The position numbers and the translations under genes were made by a program. Positions 10,590 through 22,705 of a stretch of 64,000 nt of DNA are shown here, piece by piece. The notes under the pieces are model-generated. The model worked only from the letters and a program-made list of their open reading frames with translations, searched no databases and was not told the origin of the DNA. Position 1 is the first letter of the stretch; each line of letters begins with the position of its first letter. This DNA comes from Riptortus pedestris (taxonomy: Eukaryota; Arthropoda; Insecta; Hemiptera; Alydidae). The stretch is from assembly GCA_019009955.1 (NCBI GenBank), contig CM032228.1, positions 207,101,501 through 207,165,500 on the forward strand. The letters run 5' to 3'.

Positions 10590-11075
10590 CTATTAACAAT
10601 AAAAAAAATAAATAAAACCTCATAAATAAGAACATTGGGCTCTTATCCTTCTGAACAGAACTCGCCACTTCTTTTATTGGTTGCAGTCAACGTTTAGTTG
10701 CCATAAATATCTGATAGTACGATGATTCTCTTATTGGAGCTGTGCTCCAGAGATTTTTGAGTCTGCCACGTAATGATTGCATAAAAAATCTGATATGGGC
10801 ACCCCATAACTTCTTTGTACTCCTACTGAAATGGAAAAAAAATAATAAAACATTTTGCCAGGACTTCATTCAAAATGATATCATTTATTTTTAAATCATA
10901 TAAAATAAATGCATCGAAATGACACAGGGCATAATTTATAGACCTTTTTGTGAAAAGAAAAAGGAGATCTAAAAAATTCAACAAACAACAAACAAGGAGA
11001 AATTACAAAATTATTTATTTATTTATTAAACCCCTTTAATTTACTTAGTTGATTTACAGAAATATACTACAACTA

Positions 11076-11293
11076 ACGGAGAAATCGATTTTACCTTTTG
11101 TCTAAGCCCAACCTACCGGCTTCGATTTAGGCCATTAATGAATCTGACCTTTAGATTTGCATGAAAGCTTCAAATATCAAGTTTGGTAACGATCAAATGA
11201 AAATTACAGTATTAGACAGGTAACAGATTTAGCAATTATATATCTATATATATATATATATATATATCTATATATATATATATATATAGATTA
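11076..11293 (+). mobile_element. HINE-like element, internal fragment
   Basis: Only the central block remains: CGATTTAGGCCATTAATGAA, CAAGTTTGGTAACGATCAAA, GACAGGTAACAGA and then a TA-rich tract at the position where the family carries its microsatellite. Both ends are missing. Confidence 0.65.
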
Positions 11294-11593
11294 AACTTGG
11301 TAATTGTGTTACTTCTAACCTAACTTAAACTATAGGTTATACGAATATTGTCAGAGACGAATTGGAGGGGGGGGGGGGTTGCTGTGGAGAGGGATTGATT
11401 AGGAACTCGTTATATTTATTCATCTCAACTAAAATTTCTTTACTATAAGTCCCCTACAGTTACCTAGTACTTACGAAAAAACAATACGCCCAGCCAGGAA
11501 GTGCCATTGTACACATTGAAGCCTTCCTATAAAAATACCATCATTATTCAGTCTACAATTATTTCCAGGACATCGACGGACACCTTAGCAAGG

Positions 11594-11598
<5 letters not shown>

Positions 11599-11652
<54 letters not shown>

Positions 11653-11712
11653 AACGACATTTGTTTAATCTTCATGAAAGTTCCTGCTTCATCTAAGAAA
11701 CTAATGATCAAA

Positions 11713-11758
<46 letters not shown>
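11599..11758. repeat. Two (TA)n microsatellites
   Basis: (TA)n runs at about 11599-11647 and 11717-11758 with 70 bp of unique sequence between. A 33-base T homopolymer follows at about 11803-11835. These tracts are not inside a recognised HINE-like copy. Confidence 0.9.
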
Positions 11759-11761
<3 letters not shown>

Positions 11762-11802
11762 TTACATATTTTCAATATCAAATTGAACAATCGAAGGATA
11801 TG

Positions 11803-11838
<36 letters not shown>

Positions 11839-12448
11839 AGTACAGCCTGAATGCTACAGAAATTAAGACAGAGGACTTTTCAAAAGGACATTGAATTCCC
11901 TTTTCCCAAATGCTAAATTTGTTCGTCCCTCCTAATAATGAAAGAAGAAACAAATACATTTTATTTTAATATCTGTATTTAAAACTCATAGACAAAATAT
12001 AAAATAATAATTTTTTTTGTTTTTGTTTCAGGTGAGTGGTTAATCCTTCAATGACACTTTGCCTAGGTAGACGTAAGTGGTAATAAATAAGTAACTAAAT
12101 GAGTGTAGATAATGTTACAACACTATATTTGGTAGTAGTAATGCCTCACAAATCTTGATATCCAAAAAACATTAAAATTGATATCCGATAATAAAGATTT
12201 ATATATATATATTAATAATTTATCCAATAAATAAACACCTAATGAAGCTAATACAGATAATACAAATAAATAAAAAAGAAACGTTTAGGGTCAAAACAAA
12301 TTTTTATGTAATTTTTCTATAAACATAATTACATAATATCAATTAAAAATGTAATATTAGTTGTAAAATGTAAGGATCTAATGTAAATAAAGGCAAATGA
12401 GCTTCTATACTGTCATCATAAATGTAACAATAAGTTCTTGTTATTCTG

Positions 12449-12835
12449 GACCCAATATTTTCCTATGTTCTTCATAGTTTAATGGTAGAGGTCACTAATA
12501 AAAAACATTTTTCCGTGCAACATTTATTTACGTTATATTGCTGTACATTTCGTGGCTGAAATACCAACTCTTCAGGGGCCATCCATTTCTGAAGTGTCGT
12601 TCCCTCTTACGCTCGTTGCGACTCAGTGAGGAAAGGACTGTCGCAATCCCGTACAAAGGGACTGCGTAGAAGGGGAGCGTAAAAGGGAACGAGCACTTCA
12701 GAAATGAATGGTCCCTGAAGAGGTGGTATTTAAGCCACGGAACATGTAGGGCAATATGGATAAAGGTTGCGCGGGGAAAAATGTTTTTTAATGGTGACCC
12801 TTCCCATTAAACTTTGAAGTAGCAAAAAGTATTAT
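12449..12835. mobile_element. Foldback element, complete, GGACCCAATATT family
   Basis: The two halves are long imperfect inverted copies of each other. The left has GGACCCAATATTTTCCTATG, TCTTCATAGTTTAATGG, GTCACTAATAAAAAACATTT, CACTTCAGGG-like and CCATCCATTTCTGAAGTG. The right has CACTTCAGAAATGAATGG, CCCTGAAGAGGTGG, AAAAATGTTTTTTAATGGTG and ACCCTTCCCATTAAACTTTG. The centre is GAGTGAGGAAAGGAC and its flanks. The whole of about 385 bp can fold into a single hairpin. Half copies occur at 3226-3413 and 60491-60685. No transposase is encoded. Confidence 0.75.
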
Positions 12836-14081
12836 TATAGCTAAAATATTCTTCAAATACTTCAAAACCACATTTAATTATCATAATAAGTAAGTAAGAG
12901 TTAAAAAAAAAAGATAGTATGGACATTCCGAATAAAATAAATAAACAAAAAAAAAAATCACCACGATTAAAATAAAATACACCATTCGATCTCACTAACA
13001 AAGAATGTAATCAAACTAAAGTGTACTATATTAATATATATCAAAAGAAGCTATTATATAACATATTCAATTCCACATTACAAAAAAATTTAATAGCAAA
13101 TCTAAGTTATACTTAGAAAAAGGATTAGCATTATTGCGGTGGTGGTCGTTTTGGATAACTATGGTATCCAGTTTAACTAGACAAGCAAGTGTTTTTTTTT
13201 TCTCTTTTATTTCATAATACTCTTGTACTATCAATAATGCAGCTTCTTTAGTAACTAACTAATCATTTATGTACTTTAAAATAACTAGTTTTAAATTATT
13301 TAAAAACTATTGGATAACTTTTACATCATTATAAGACTAGAGAGTAAGGAAACTTTTAAATGGTTAAAACTGCAGCGGCTTTTGAATTATTAAATATCTA
13401 GGCGCTAACTAGTTATTAATGTTTATTATTTTATAAGTTTTCACTGCGCCTTCACCTTCAATTTACTGAGTCTCAATAACGAAGGGCTTTACAAAATGAA
13501 TTCAGAGTCAAAATCAATATCTGAAGTCGAAAGGAACTAAACAAAATTAACTATGTTTAGAAGGTTTGCGCAGAAACACGAAAAAGTACTTATGGCATTC
13601 TGTTTAAAACATCTCCCTTACAAAAATAGTTCTTTAATATTACAATATATGTCAGCTCGTTTTAGGAATAGAAGGTCTTTTTCTACGGGTGGAGTGCCAG
13701 AATTATGTCTCTCAGTAGAGAATATTATGCCCAAAACCTTCGTCATCATCTGATAAATAGAGCCTTAACATACCATTTATAAAATTAGATCTTAAAGCAA
13801 ATTACTTTAATGTCCGATGTACAGAAATATTTGTAGAAATATAATTACGAAACATTACATTAGTAGAAATACTTATTATGTAACGTTTACGGATAAAAAT
13901 GGAGGTATTGTTTATTTATGGCATTGTCCCTTTTGTTATTCCCCATACCTCCTGCTTCCATTTCAGTCATTCGTCGAATTCAGTCACAATATCTTCATCG
14001 CACCTTTGGCATGAAGTGTGGCAAGTTTATTAACAATCCGATAAAAAAACAGCGTCAACAGGTTCTCTCTCTTTCTCTCAA
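12836..14081. other. No recognisable feature
   Basis: AT-rich, with no supported coding region. The open frames around 13553-14014 are short and have no recognisable motif. Confidence 0.45.
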
Positions 14082-14098
14082 ATATATATATATATATA

Positions 14099-14186
<88 letters not shown>
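14082..14186. repeat. (TA)n-(TG)n compound microsatellite
   Basis: About 70 bp of TA repeats run directly into about 33 bp of TG repeats. The periodic open frames on both strands result from the repeat. Confidence 0.95.
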
Positions 14187-14187
<1 letters not shown>

Positions 14188-15915
14188 CTGCTTGTTTTTT
14201 ATCAATACCGAACTACATATTTAAACTTATGACGTAAATTAAAAGATCAAGTTTGATGTGACTTAAATAAGACCAGGAGAAGACGGTGTTTATAGAACGT
14301 GTAATATGCAAAATTGTAAATATTTCAGTAATTATGAGTCCTATCAAATAAATGTCTACAACTAATTTTGTTTAAAAAGTAATGTTCTTTATTTTCTTGC
14401 TAAATAAATCCTTAAACAAGTTATTGTCAAATCTGTAGTTAGATGACATTACACGCGCTGGTGAACATCGAGTATACTCAAGCTCTTTCGATTCGATGAC
14501 ACCATATTCAAGAATGGTGAAAGTTGTACTGGATAGTTTCTCGAAAGGTTCTGTTTTTAAGTAGTGCAATCGATAGATATTGTTTGATAACTTCGGTCTA
14601 GGAAATATTGTTTATCTCGAGGCGAAGTTATTTACACGTTTGTAAAATGAGTTGCCGTAATAATTGTCCGAGGTAACAAGGTTCTTTCCTTTGTCCGAGG
14701 TATTGGATTTTCCATTTGGTGTATTAATTTTCATATATTGTTTCGTTAACAAGTGTTCTCTGTAATCTAATTTCTTATTATTTATTTATTTTTAAATTAT
14801 GTTTTATATGCCTAGCGCAAATTTTAACAGGTTTTAAAATTGTGTTATCACGTAAAAAGCGCTTGGCACGTATTTATACTCGACACCAGCCAATAATAAC
14901 ACCATCTAACCACAGATTTGACAATAGAATTATATTTTTGTACGTTTTCATTATTACTATAACACCCTTTCTACTCATAATAAGCTTCAAGCTATCATAA
15001 ACTTTAACACATCGTGTTCAGCTAAAATTTCAAGTTTTTTTATACTTATTCGTTTTTTTAACAGAAAATGATGTTATAGAATAACTATTATATGTATGTG
15101 GTATATGTGGTATCTATGTATTACAACAGAACGTAGGAAAAAGTCGTGTAAGCTTACTTTATATTTTTTAATTTAAATTCAGGACTTTATTCTACTCGCC
15201 TTTCAATTTAATTAATGTTAACCATGATTTATTAAATTTGCGGATGATAGTGCCCAAAGGTTATCCCACCTCCCGGCCAATTACTCGAGCAATAATCCAT
15301 TCTGCCTTTTTATATGTTACATTCCAGACTTAAATGTGAACTATGGTAAATACTACTGTTTCCTCTATCTACTAGTAATATGTTGTAAAATTTATTGGGA
15401 TCTAAGGTTAATTGACATGTTGACACATTGAGGTTCAGTCAAATACCTAACACTAAGTTTACTTTTTAACACATGTCCGCAATAGTACATCCGAATACAC
15501 TTAGAAATATAAACTGGGAGTTAATATATAATGAAACATATATCATAGGGGTAAGACTGGTGGACATTAAGGTTGGCCTGGGGATACTCAAACTGAGTAA
15601 TTATTATGATTAGCCAGCTAATGGAGGTTGGGGTTAAAGAAGGATGTCTGACTTCTCTGACATCCTGATGCCTATATTGTTGGGCAGCGTCGAACATATT
15701 TTATCGAGAAAGATTTTGCTTGCACTTATGCCCCTCTCCCATTTGGGACTTCCTGTTCATGGGAACTACCACCAGGTCTTGCATGTTGTACAACTAAAAT
15801 ATAAGAAAAGGGATTGTTAACGGCACCAGGTGCAGATAACCTTTAAAAGCAGCAATACAAATATCTTGAAGAAAGCATAAGTGTTGACCTTACCTACCCA
15901 GTATTTTAATAGAAA
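14187..15915. other. No recognisable feature
   Basis: No gene, RNA or repeat end recognised. A short direct repeat TTGTCCGAGGTA occurs at about 14665 and 14692. Confidence 0.45.
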
Positions 15916-16775
15916 GTCCATCACGCAGGGGCAGCGTATACTAAGCAGATTTCCCTCTTGAAATTTAATAATATATAAATCTACATATTGATAACACACC
16001 ACTTTGAATATTAAGTGAATAAATACAAACGGTAATAAGAAAGCTTTACAACAAACAAGCAGGTCTGCCAACCCGACTCTCACCGGAAAGAAAAACAATT
16101 ACTGAAATACATCAGAATATAGCATATTAATTTCATTCAAAATTAATTACTATATCTAGTACTGCAATTTATAATGAATCAGAATAATGTTTATCTCAAC
16201 CAATCAAATTTAAGTAGTCCACAAACTTAAGACGGGGGGGGGGGAGTCACCAGAACGTATTTGCACGTATGTTGTATAATAAAAGTCTCTTCAAAACGAT
16301 ATTTGGTATTTAAGGTTCGAATAATGTGGCTTATTACATAACCTAATATTTTTAGTTTAACATGAGTAGAAATGGGGTTTGCTGAACGCTGAAAACTATA
16401 AAATCCAAATATCTCGGTTAATATTCATGATACAGTAAATATGTATAAAACAATATTTATAGATCATGTAATTTGCAATAAGATTGGATATATACAATTT
16501 TTCGATCCGACTTATAGTAACGGAGATATTTCGAATTTTCAAAATTCCCCCCTATAAACCGCCCCCTCCCACTGGTCCGATTTTAGCCATTAACGAACTA
16601 GATCTTCCTTTTTACATAAAACGATTAAATATGGAGTTTAGTATATATAATTTGGAACGGACCTCGTTTTCGGCACCTCCGGGGGTAGTTTCGATGGACA
16701 TTTGAGGAAATTTTTAAAACTCGCGTCATGAGTACGACCTCACTAGCTGATTTCCCTTGAGGGGAATCTGCTATA
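15916..16775 (+). mobile_element. HINE-like element, complete, subfamily C
   Basis: About 860 bp, from GTCCATCACGCAGGGGCAGC with CTAAGCAGATTTCCC to a 3' stem-loop GATTTCCCTTGAGGGGAATC plus TGCTATAA. Subfamily C has a long distinctive 5' half (ACTGCAATTTATAATGAATC, ATGTTTATCTCAACCAATCA, a G-rich run at about 16233) that recurs inverted at 45900-46200. It then joins the common block with AATATTTATAGATCATGTAA and GTAACGGAGATATTTCGAAT. The usual central TA microsatellite is almost absent (GTATATATAAT). Confidence 0.82.
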
Positions 16776-17698
16776 ATGGGTGACACGATATTGACATTTC
16801 TAATCATGTGCGCTTCACTTTGTGTGCTATTTAAATAAAGTAATTACTTGTTCCTTAACAAGTTTTTATTGAACATTTTAGTGAGCGTCTGTTGTGTTAC
16901 AAAATGTAAAAGTAAAATAAACTTGTTACGATAAAGAATACACTTTCTGTAAAAAATGAGGTCAAGGATAATGAAGAAAATCATTATTCTCATAAGCAAG
17001 CCATGCAAAAATGCTTCTAATGAAGGACACTCGAGCTCCCTCTCAGAAACAGCACATGATAAGATAAAAAGTCAATAATTAAACAACCCAGAAGTTCGTG
17101 TACACTATCAACACGACTAATATAATATTTCATTAAAATTATACTACTCGAACTTGTCAAAAATTTTAAATGCCCGGCCAGGAGCTCACACAGCGAAATT
17201 TAAAACGTCTTAAAGAGATTCAAATTAGAGAGGTTGTGAGAGGGAGTGAAGAGGCCGAGAGGAGCACAAGTGGAGAGAAGCACTAGACTGAAGGAGGGGG
17301 GCTGCGTCATAGGTTCCAACCTCATGCCCTATTTCCGACTGTCACCGCGGGACTTCCAATTTCCTCCAATCCCTGTCCACAGATATGCCTCCACAGCCAG
17401 CAACCAATGCTTGCTCATTTATCCATTACCAAACACCACAATCGCCAAAATGTATACATCTATAAACCCATATAAATCTAAACACCCTGATGTCTCATTT
17501 GTCACTACTGCGGACACTCTTATTGTATACAAAATTTTCACATCAGTAGGATAGTTGGTTACTGAGATGACAAAAAGTTCGAAAAACCATTTTGCATACC
17601 TATCGACGTAAAAATTTGTAAAATAAAAATGTGTTAAATAAATAATTTAAAAAAATTTGTAGTTTGAATATTACGTAAACTAATTGACAGTGTAATCC
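16776..17698. other. No recognised gene; one unassigned open frame
   Basis: A 102-codon open frame on the plus strand (17246-17554) has no motif I recognise, no close upstream promoter-like or splice signals and no repeat relationship. I treat it as chance. Confidence 0.4.
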
Positions 17699-17816
17699 TT
17701 CCCACCATTTTATTTCGATTCTTGTGTCTTTTAGCAAGGCTCATCCAATTCCGTAACAGCCTCCCCAAGACCTCTTTCAGGTCATCCAGCCACTGCTGTC
17801 TGGTTCTGTAGCATGT
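17699..17816 (-). pseudogene. LINE reverse transcriptase C-terminal fragment
   Basis: The minus-strand frame reads RTRQQWLDDLKEVLGRLLRN and onward. This resembles the (R)xxRWxDDxxxxL...W...A.DR segment found after the reverse transcriptase domain of several LINE clades. Only about 38 residues remain and the usual DR/W residues are changed, so it is an inactive fragment. The clade cannot be assigned. Confidence 0.5.
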
Positions 17817-17935
17817 GTACCACTATCTAGCAGCTCCATTTGTAGGATCTCCATCTGGTTTTTCGGAACGATATAAAAGGATACAAATCTCTACTCTTAA
17901 AAATAATTTTATTATAGGCAGAGCACGTTCGGAGC

Positions 17936-17972
17936 AATTCAATTTCCAATAAGATTGGTTGTATACAATTTT
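17936..17972 (+). repeat. Short HINE-like fragment
   Basis: ATTTCCAATAAGATTGGTTG and TATACAATTTTCCA match the block preceding GATCCGACGTATAGTAACGG in the HINE-like family. Nothing else of the element is recognisable around it. Confidence 0.45.
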
Positions 17973-18137
17973 CCAATTTATAAAACCTTCCTCGGAACAC
18001 CATTAGGACCTGTGCATCATTAGAAAAGACGGAAATATCACCTTTAACATCTACAGGCACAGCAATAAATATACATTCCTTCCACCATCCTAAGACCAAA
18101 ATAACTCCTTTCATTTACTATATAGACCGGCTACTGA

Positions 18138-18763
18138 CCTTTCTGCTGTCAATGGAGGATCATCGAAAAGAACTCGAATTCATAAAGCACGTCTCCAAAA
18201 CTAATGGATTTGAAACCTCCCTCATTCATGGAATTTTGAACGGAGGTCCAAAAAACTTGCCCTCAAACAATCCTTCAGCCACTTCTCCGAAAATGCCAAG
18301 AAGCTCCGTTGGTGCGCTATTCCATATTTAGGAAAACTCTCTGAGAAAATAGGATGCGTACTGAGTAAGATTGGAGTGGGAGTAGCCTATAAGAGCGGAC
18401 CGAATCTGGGCGATATGCTATGCCGGGCTAAAGATCCTATCGATATAAAAGACAGGTCCGGTGTATACAAAATAGTGTGGTACATGCAAAGGGTCTTACG
18501 TCGGCCAAACAGGAAGGAAAATAAGAACCCGGTGTAGAGAACATGGTTATCGCTCAGATTCGGAATTTTTCTGCCATCAAGAACAAGAGGGCCATAGCGA
18601 AGGAGCCCATGAAGTGTGTTTATTACATGAGGCCAAGAAAGGTAAAAAACTAAGTGCATTGGAGGGTCTGGAGATTGCATTGAACAAGAAACTTATTGGT
18701 AGTCGCTCTTTGAACAAAAAGACCGATTGCTATAAGTTTGCAATGGTGGTCAGTCAAGACTAG
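18138..18763 (+). pseudogene. Penelope-like element: end of RT and GIY-YIG endonuclease
   Basis: In shifting frames the plus strand encodes the C-terminal part of a Penelope-like retroelement polyprotein. The RT-EN linker includes KELEFIKHVSKTNGF and, from about 18300, KLRWCAIPYLGKLSEKIGCV and KIGVGVAYKS. A GIY-YIG endonuclease follows: SGVYKI near 18458, then CGTCKGSYVGQTGRKIRTRC and REHGY near 18476-18550, with KKLSALEGLEI and a stop at 18761. One extra base at about 18474 separates GVYKI from CGTCKG, and other frame changes lie upstream near 18235-18300, so it is dead. The RT catalytic core is absent. The gene would act as the target-nicking nuclease of a retroelement. Confidence 0.85.
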
Positions 18764-19016
18764 GCCCACTAGGCTGGTGGTGCAAGCCAGCCGCTCGCTG
18801 GCTTTCCCAATGAGCGCATGCAAGTAGGTCAGTAATATATCTTTTGGCTATACCTCAATAGATCTCTCACTCTGTATTTTATTTTAGGATTTGACTTAAG
18901 TACATTTATTATGTTCATTGTTAGATATTTATTTTGTGTTTTTATTTATTGATGTTAATATGATTAATGACCCTGTTGCAATGTATAGAGATTTTATTGA
19001 TGTTATTGTTTTTCAT

Positions 19017-19072
19017 GTGTAGCTCTGAAGATGGAGACAATAGTCTTCGAAAGCGCTTAGCGCTGAAATAAA
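19017..19072 (+). ncRNA. Hammerhead-ribozyme-like motif of the Penelope-like element
   Basis: About 255 bp past the GIY-YIG stop lies CTGAAGA (19025-19031), a variant of the CUGANGA core. Then come a six-pair stem GGAGAC/GTCTTC with loop AATA and GAAA (19049-19052). AGCGCT follows and could form a minimal stem III, with GCT/AGC as a short stem I. Penelope-like elements are known to carry hammerhead motifs in their terminal repeats. An unpaired T at 19032 and weak stems I and III mean activity is doubtful. Confidence 0.4.
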
Positions 19073-19144
19073 AAATTGTGAAGAATTGGAAGTCTTTTCC
19101 TCCCTCCAAGTAAATATTCTTCACTTCCAACAAACACTGCTGTG

Positions 19145-21107
19145 GAATGCAACAGTTCCATCATTTTGTCATGGCATTATGTGAATTAAAAAATTAAAAC
19201 TGTCTGGAGTTATTAAGGGCAACATTGTTGAATTAGTAATAGCACAATTGACATCTGTTTATGATTGATTTAAGGGCACTACACACGTCTCATCCAGGCC
19301 AACCAGCTGTCGGGACCAGAACACATCTGTCAGGATTGTTGTCAGCACTAGGAGCCGACCATTAGGATAGAATATATAATTGTTGATCCAACGAACTTCG
19401 AGCTAACCGCTGTCCATAACGTGCGTAGGTTTTGATGAGCTGAGAGTGCGATGTCCTAACCAATCTATGTTACACTTGGCTGCATTTCTAAAAGATTCCA
19501 TTAACATGTTGGAACTTGACAGTGAAGTACTGTCTGACCCTTCTCACGGAAAAAAAACATTATTAATGGGAAAATTAAATAATGACAAATACTTTTCTCA
19601 AATAACATTGTTCCGATTGTAAAAGCTTATTATTCTTATCACTAATTACTGGATTACTTATACAATAACCATAAATTTCCAATTATACACGAAAGTTGAA
19701 TTATCATCTCTCGGATTGCTTTTTCTTTTCCATTAATTATAATCTTGAAAAACTATATTCACGATTTTACGCTAGAACTTTTATTTTCATGAGTTGTTCA
19801 AATATGATAATTTGCCATATTAAATAAATTTAACGATTCGCCGTAACGTGTGTGTGTATACTTATATATTTACTTACTTGTGTGTAATAAGATCCACCCC
19901 CTTAATTTTTTTCTTATTTGAGGTTGTGAATCAACCTACTTTCTCTCTATATTTTTCCAAGGAACGAAAACTTTTATAACGAAGTGTCCCTTCACTTCAA
20001 GTGTTACGTAGAGTATAACTAAATTAATAATTAGTCTAAAACGATGTTTTTTGTTCTAACTTCTTAAATCTTTGATTACGTTTTTTTCTATGCAATACTC
20101 TTCAGAAAATTACTTGTTAGAGGTTCCAGTGAGTGATCTAGCTGACAGCAAACCAAATGAAAACAAAAATGGATTTAGAGGTTTATACAGTATTAAGTTA
20201 GTACTATTATAAAAACCCCATTTTAATATAATTATAAAGTACGTTTAGTTTACGAGATCATTCAGGTGAGGGATCTGTAATTGATAACATTTTGTGTAGA
20301 TTCAGACTATGAAATGAAAAAAAATAATGGGTGGTTTTATTTGAAATAAGGGAGCGAGAGTCAAAAAATCATATTTATGCTCAGCATTAATTTTGAAAAT
20401 TAACTGCTGATTTGAGGTTCTCGGAAAGCAGAAGAGAAAAAAGTCAATAGACTCACATTCCTACCTCAAATTATAATATATATGTATAATATTTTCCTCG
20501 TAATTCTACTTTTCATAAACGCGTTCAAATGAATACCAATAAATAACCTACTAAAAATCGGAAATAAGGTCCTTTAAAATATTTACATGAAGCATACACT
20601 CACAATTTATATACAAATAAATATAAAATAGTGTAATATTGTTGACCAGGTGGAAGTCACATATGACTTCCACGTCATAACGTGACATTGCCAAGAAGAA
20701 GTGAATCTGTTGAAATGTAATCCTTAGTTTATTTTAAAAAATAAATAGTTCATATTAGAGGTCACGTGGACTATCAATGGGGTCGTTATTGCAAAATCGT
20801 TGAAGGGAGATTGTATTCGAAATTAGTACTAAAACAAAACTCGTACAAAAGTAGTACTTGAGTGAAAGAGACAAGAGTTTTTCACTCTTTAGGAGGGATC
20901 ATTCTTTTTGTTCAGTTATGATGGATCGCCTTGAAGTAATACTAGTCTTGACCTCGAGTGAGAAAAAGTACTTCCTGGGTAGAAAGAGTTAGCTCGCATC
21001 GGAATTACCACTGGCCATAGTCATCTGGGACCAGCAATACAGTACACGGTGGCTTCACATGACACAAAAGAATATAGCCAGCCTCTTGAGAAATAGTTCA
21101 GTATTTT
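19145..21107. other. No recognised gene
   Basis: Mostly AT-rich. A perfect hairpin GTGGAAGTCA-CATA-TGACTTCCAC lies at about 20650-20673. No coding region or interspersed repeat could be supported. Confidence 0.45.
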
Positions 21108-21165
21108 TTAGCAAATCTCTCCCAAGGGAAATCAACTATTGAGGTTGTAATAATGACTCGATTTA
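21108..21165 (-). mobile_element. HINE-like element, 3' end remnant
   Basis: Read on the minus strand this is the family 3' end: a decayed ATGACG-like block, CCTCAATAGTTGATTTCCC and a stem-loop ending in ATTTGCTA. The rest of the element is absent. Confidence 0.6.
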
Positions 21166-21273
21166 CTAAAGAGTTCTTCGAAAGTCAATAATCCAACCTA
21201 GGAGAGGACGACATGTCCGTTCGAAACTATGAAGTTCCTCCATTTTTGAGGTGCTGGATGGTGAAGGAATTAT

Positions 21274-21472
21274 TATCTCAGGTAAGAAAAAAACACCTCG
21301 TTCCTTCACAGTTGTTTCCCTTCGACTCTCATCAAAAGTCACAGGGAATCCTTCTTTTCACTAACATCAATGTGAAGAGGGCACTGATGATGGAGTGTAT
21401 GTTCTGAAAGCGCTCTGTCGCAACGAATAAAAAACATTGAAGGAACGAGGCGTTTTTTTCTTAATTGAGATA
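21274..21472. mobile_element. Foldback element with hammerhead-like core, copy 1
   Basis: Arms at about 21274-21312 and 21436-21472 are inverted copies over some 35 bp (AAGAAAAAAACACCTCGTTC against the reverse complement of GAACGAGGCGTTTTTTTCTT). Inside the right half lie ACTGATGATGGAG, then CTGAAAGCGCTCTGTCGCAA and GAATAAAAAACATTGAAGG. This block is nearly repeated in the foldback at 34936-35168 and loosely resembles the sequence after the Penelope-like ORF. No coding capacity. Confidence 0.65.
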
Positions 21473-21556
21473 TATAGTTTCTCTTAAAAACTCGAAATAT
21501 CTCCTTAATTAACAATCAGGTCGAAACACTGCATACAACCACTCCTGCTGAAAAAA

Positions 21557-22374
21557 GTCAGTCTTGCATGGGCTGCGTTAACTAAGCAGATTTTCCACTT
21601 GCGTCACGTAATTACATATATCTTAAAACGTAAAAGTTCAACGAGAACAGTATTTGGTATTTAGGCTTCAAACAAAGAGCTTCATAATATAACAGCTTAT
21701 TGTTAATATGACATGAGTAGGAATGGGGGTTTACTGAAGACCGAAAACTACAAAATGCAATTACCTTGGTTAATAATCAAGATACTGAAAAAATGTCTAT
21801 AACAATATTTATAGAACGTTACATTTCCAATAAGAATGATTCTATACAATTTATCGATCCGATGCATAACAACGGATATATTTCAAATTTTAGGAAATTA
21901 TCCCCCTCTAAAATCCCCTCATCCACTCGTCCGATTTTAGCCGTTAACGAACGTGATCTTCATTTTTACAAAGGGCCTATAAATGTCGAGTTTGGTAACT
22001 ATCAGGTAAAAATTGCGACCACTAGAGCGTTAATAGACAAATATATATTGTTACATATGATTATTGCTTTCCCTTGTTATAATATGATCATTGTGTTACT
22101 TTTGTTAACATATGATTATTGTGGCTATATAATTATTATGTTACTGTAAACGCTGTTTTTCTCTTGTTTACATTTAGAATTAAAATGAATAACAAGTTAT
22201 ATTCATGTTATAATTATGTACACTTATTTATGAAACTAACATATATAATTTTGGACGGACCTCATTTTCGTTATCTCCTGGCTAGGATTGATATACATTT
22301 GAAGACATTTTTCCAAAATCCCATCATGAGTACAACCTCAATAGCTGCTTTCCACTAACGGAAATCTGCTAAAA
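21557..22374 (+). mobile_element. HINE-like element, complete, subfamily B, with enlarged centre
   Basis: Starts GTCAGTCTTGCATGGGCTGC and AAGCAGATTTTCC, then has the subfamily B 5' half (TTTGGTATTTAGGCTTCAAA, TAACAGCTTATTGTTAATAT). The 3' end is CCTCAATAGCTGCTTTCC with GGAAATCTGCTAAAA. Where other copies carry (TA)n, this one has about 200 bp of AT-rich sequence containing imperfect repeats of AACATATGATTATTG. The 127-codon open frame across it is not conserved in other copies. Confidence 0.8.
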
Positions 22375-22524
22375 TTAAAGTTTCTACATCTATTCGTAAT
22401 TTCCTTACCCTCCGTACACAGATATCCCCTGTTCTACAGCTATTTCGTAATGCCCTGCTCTACGGCTATTCTGATGCCCTGTAACGTGTACACTAAAAAT
22501 GTGGAAAATACAAAATAACAAATT

Positions 22525-22705
22525 TTATTGTTATTATTATTTATTAACGTCCACTTTTTTCAACTTAGGCTAATTGGGGCGGGTTATCTACAGGTTATCA
22601 CCCTTTTCTAGCCAGGGTGGGATTTAGGATGTTATTTAATGAATTTCGTCACTAAATAATTTCCTTTGCCCAGGCGAGAATCGAATTCGCATTCTAAAAA
22701 CCTAC
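22525..22705 (-). mobile_element. tRNA-derived SINE, head decayed
   Basis: On the minus strand the body GGCAAAGGAAATTATTTAGT, AACATCCTAAATCCCACCCT, GATAACCCGCCCC and the AATAAT-rich tail are clear. The B-box region is recognisable as CGAATTCGATTCTCGCC, but the 5' part of the tRNA-like head has lost similarity. Confidence 0.8.

Noticed and set aside
17246..17554. 102-codon open frame as a gene
   Set aside because: No motif or context; composition mixes unrelated stretches.
21766..22358. Open frames of 127 and 79 codons inside a HINE-like copy
   Set aside because: They are not conserved in the other copies of the element and cover its variable AT-rich centre.
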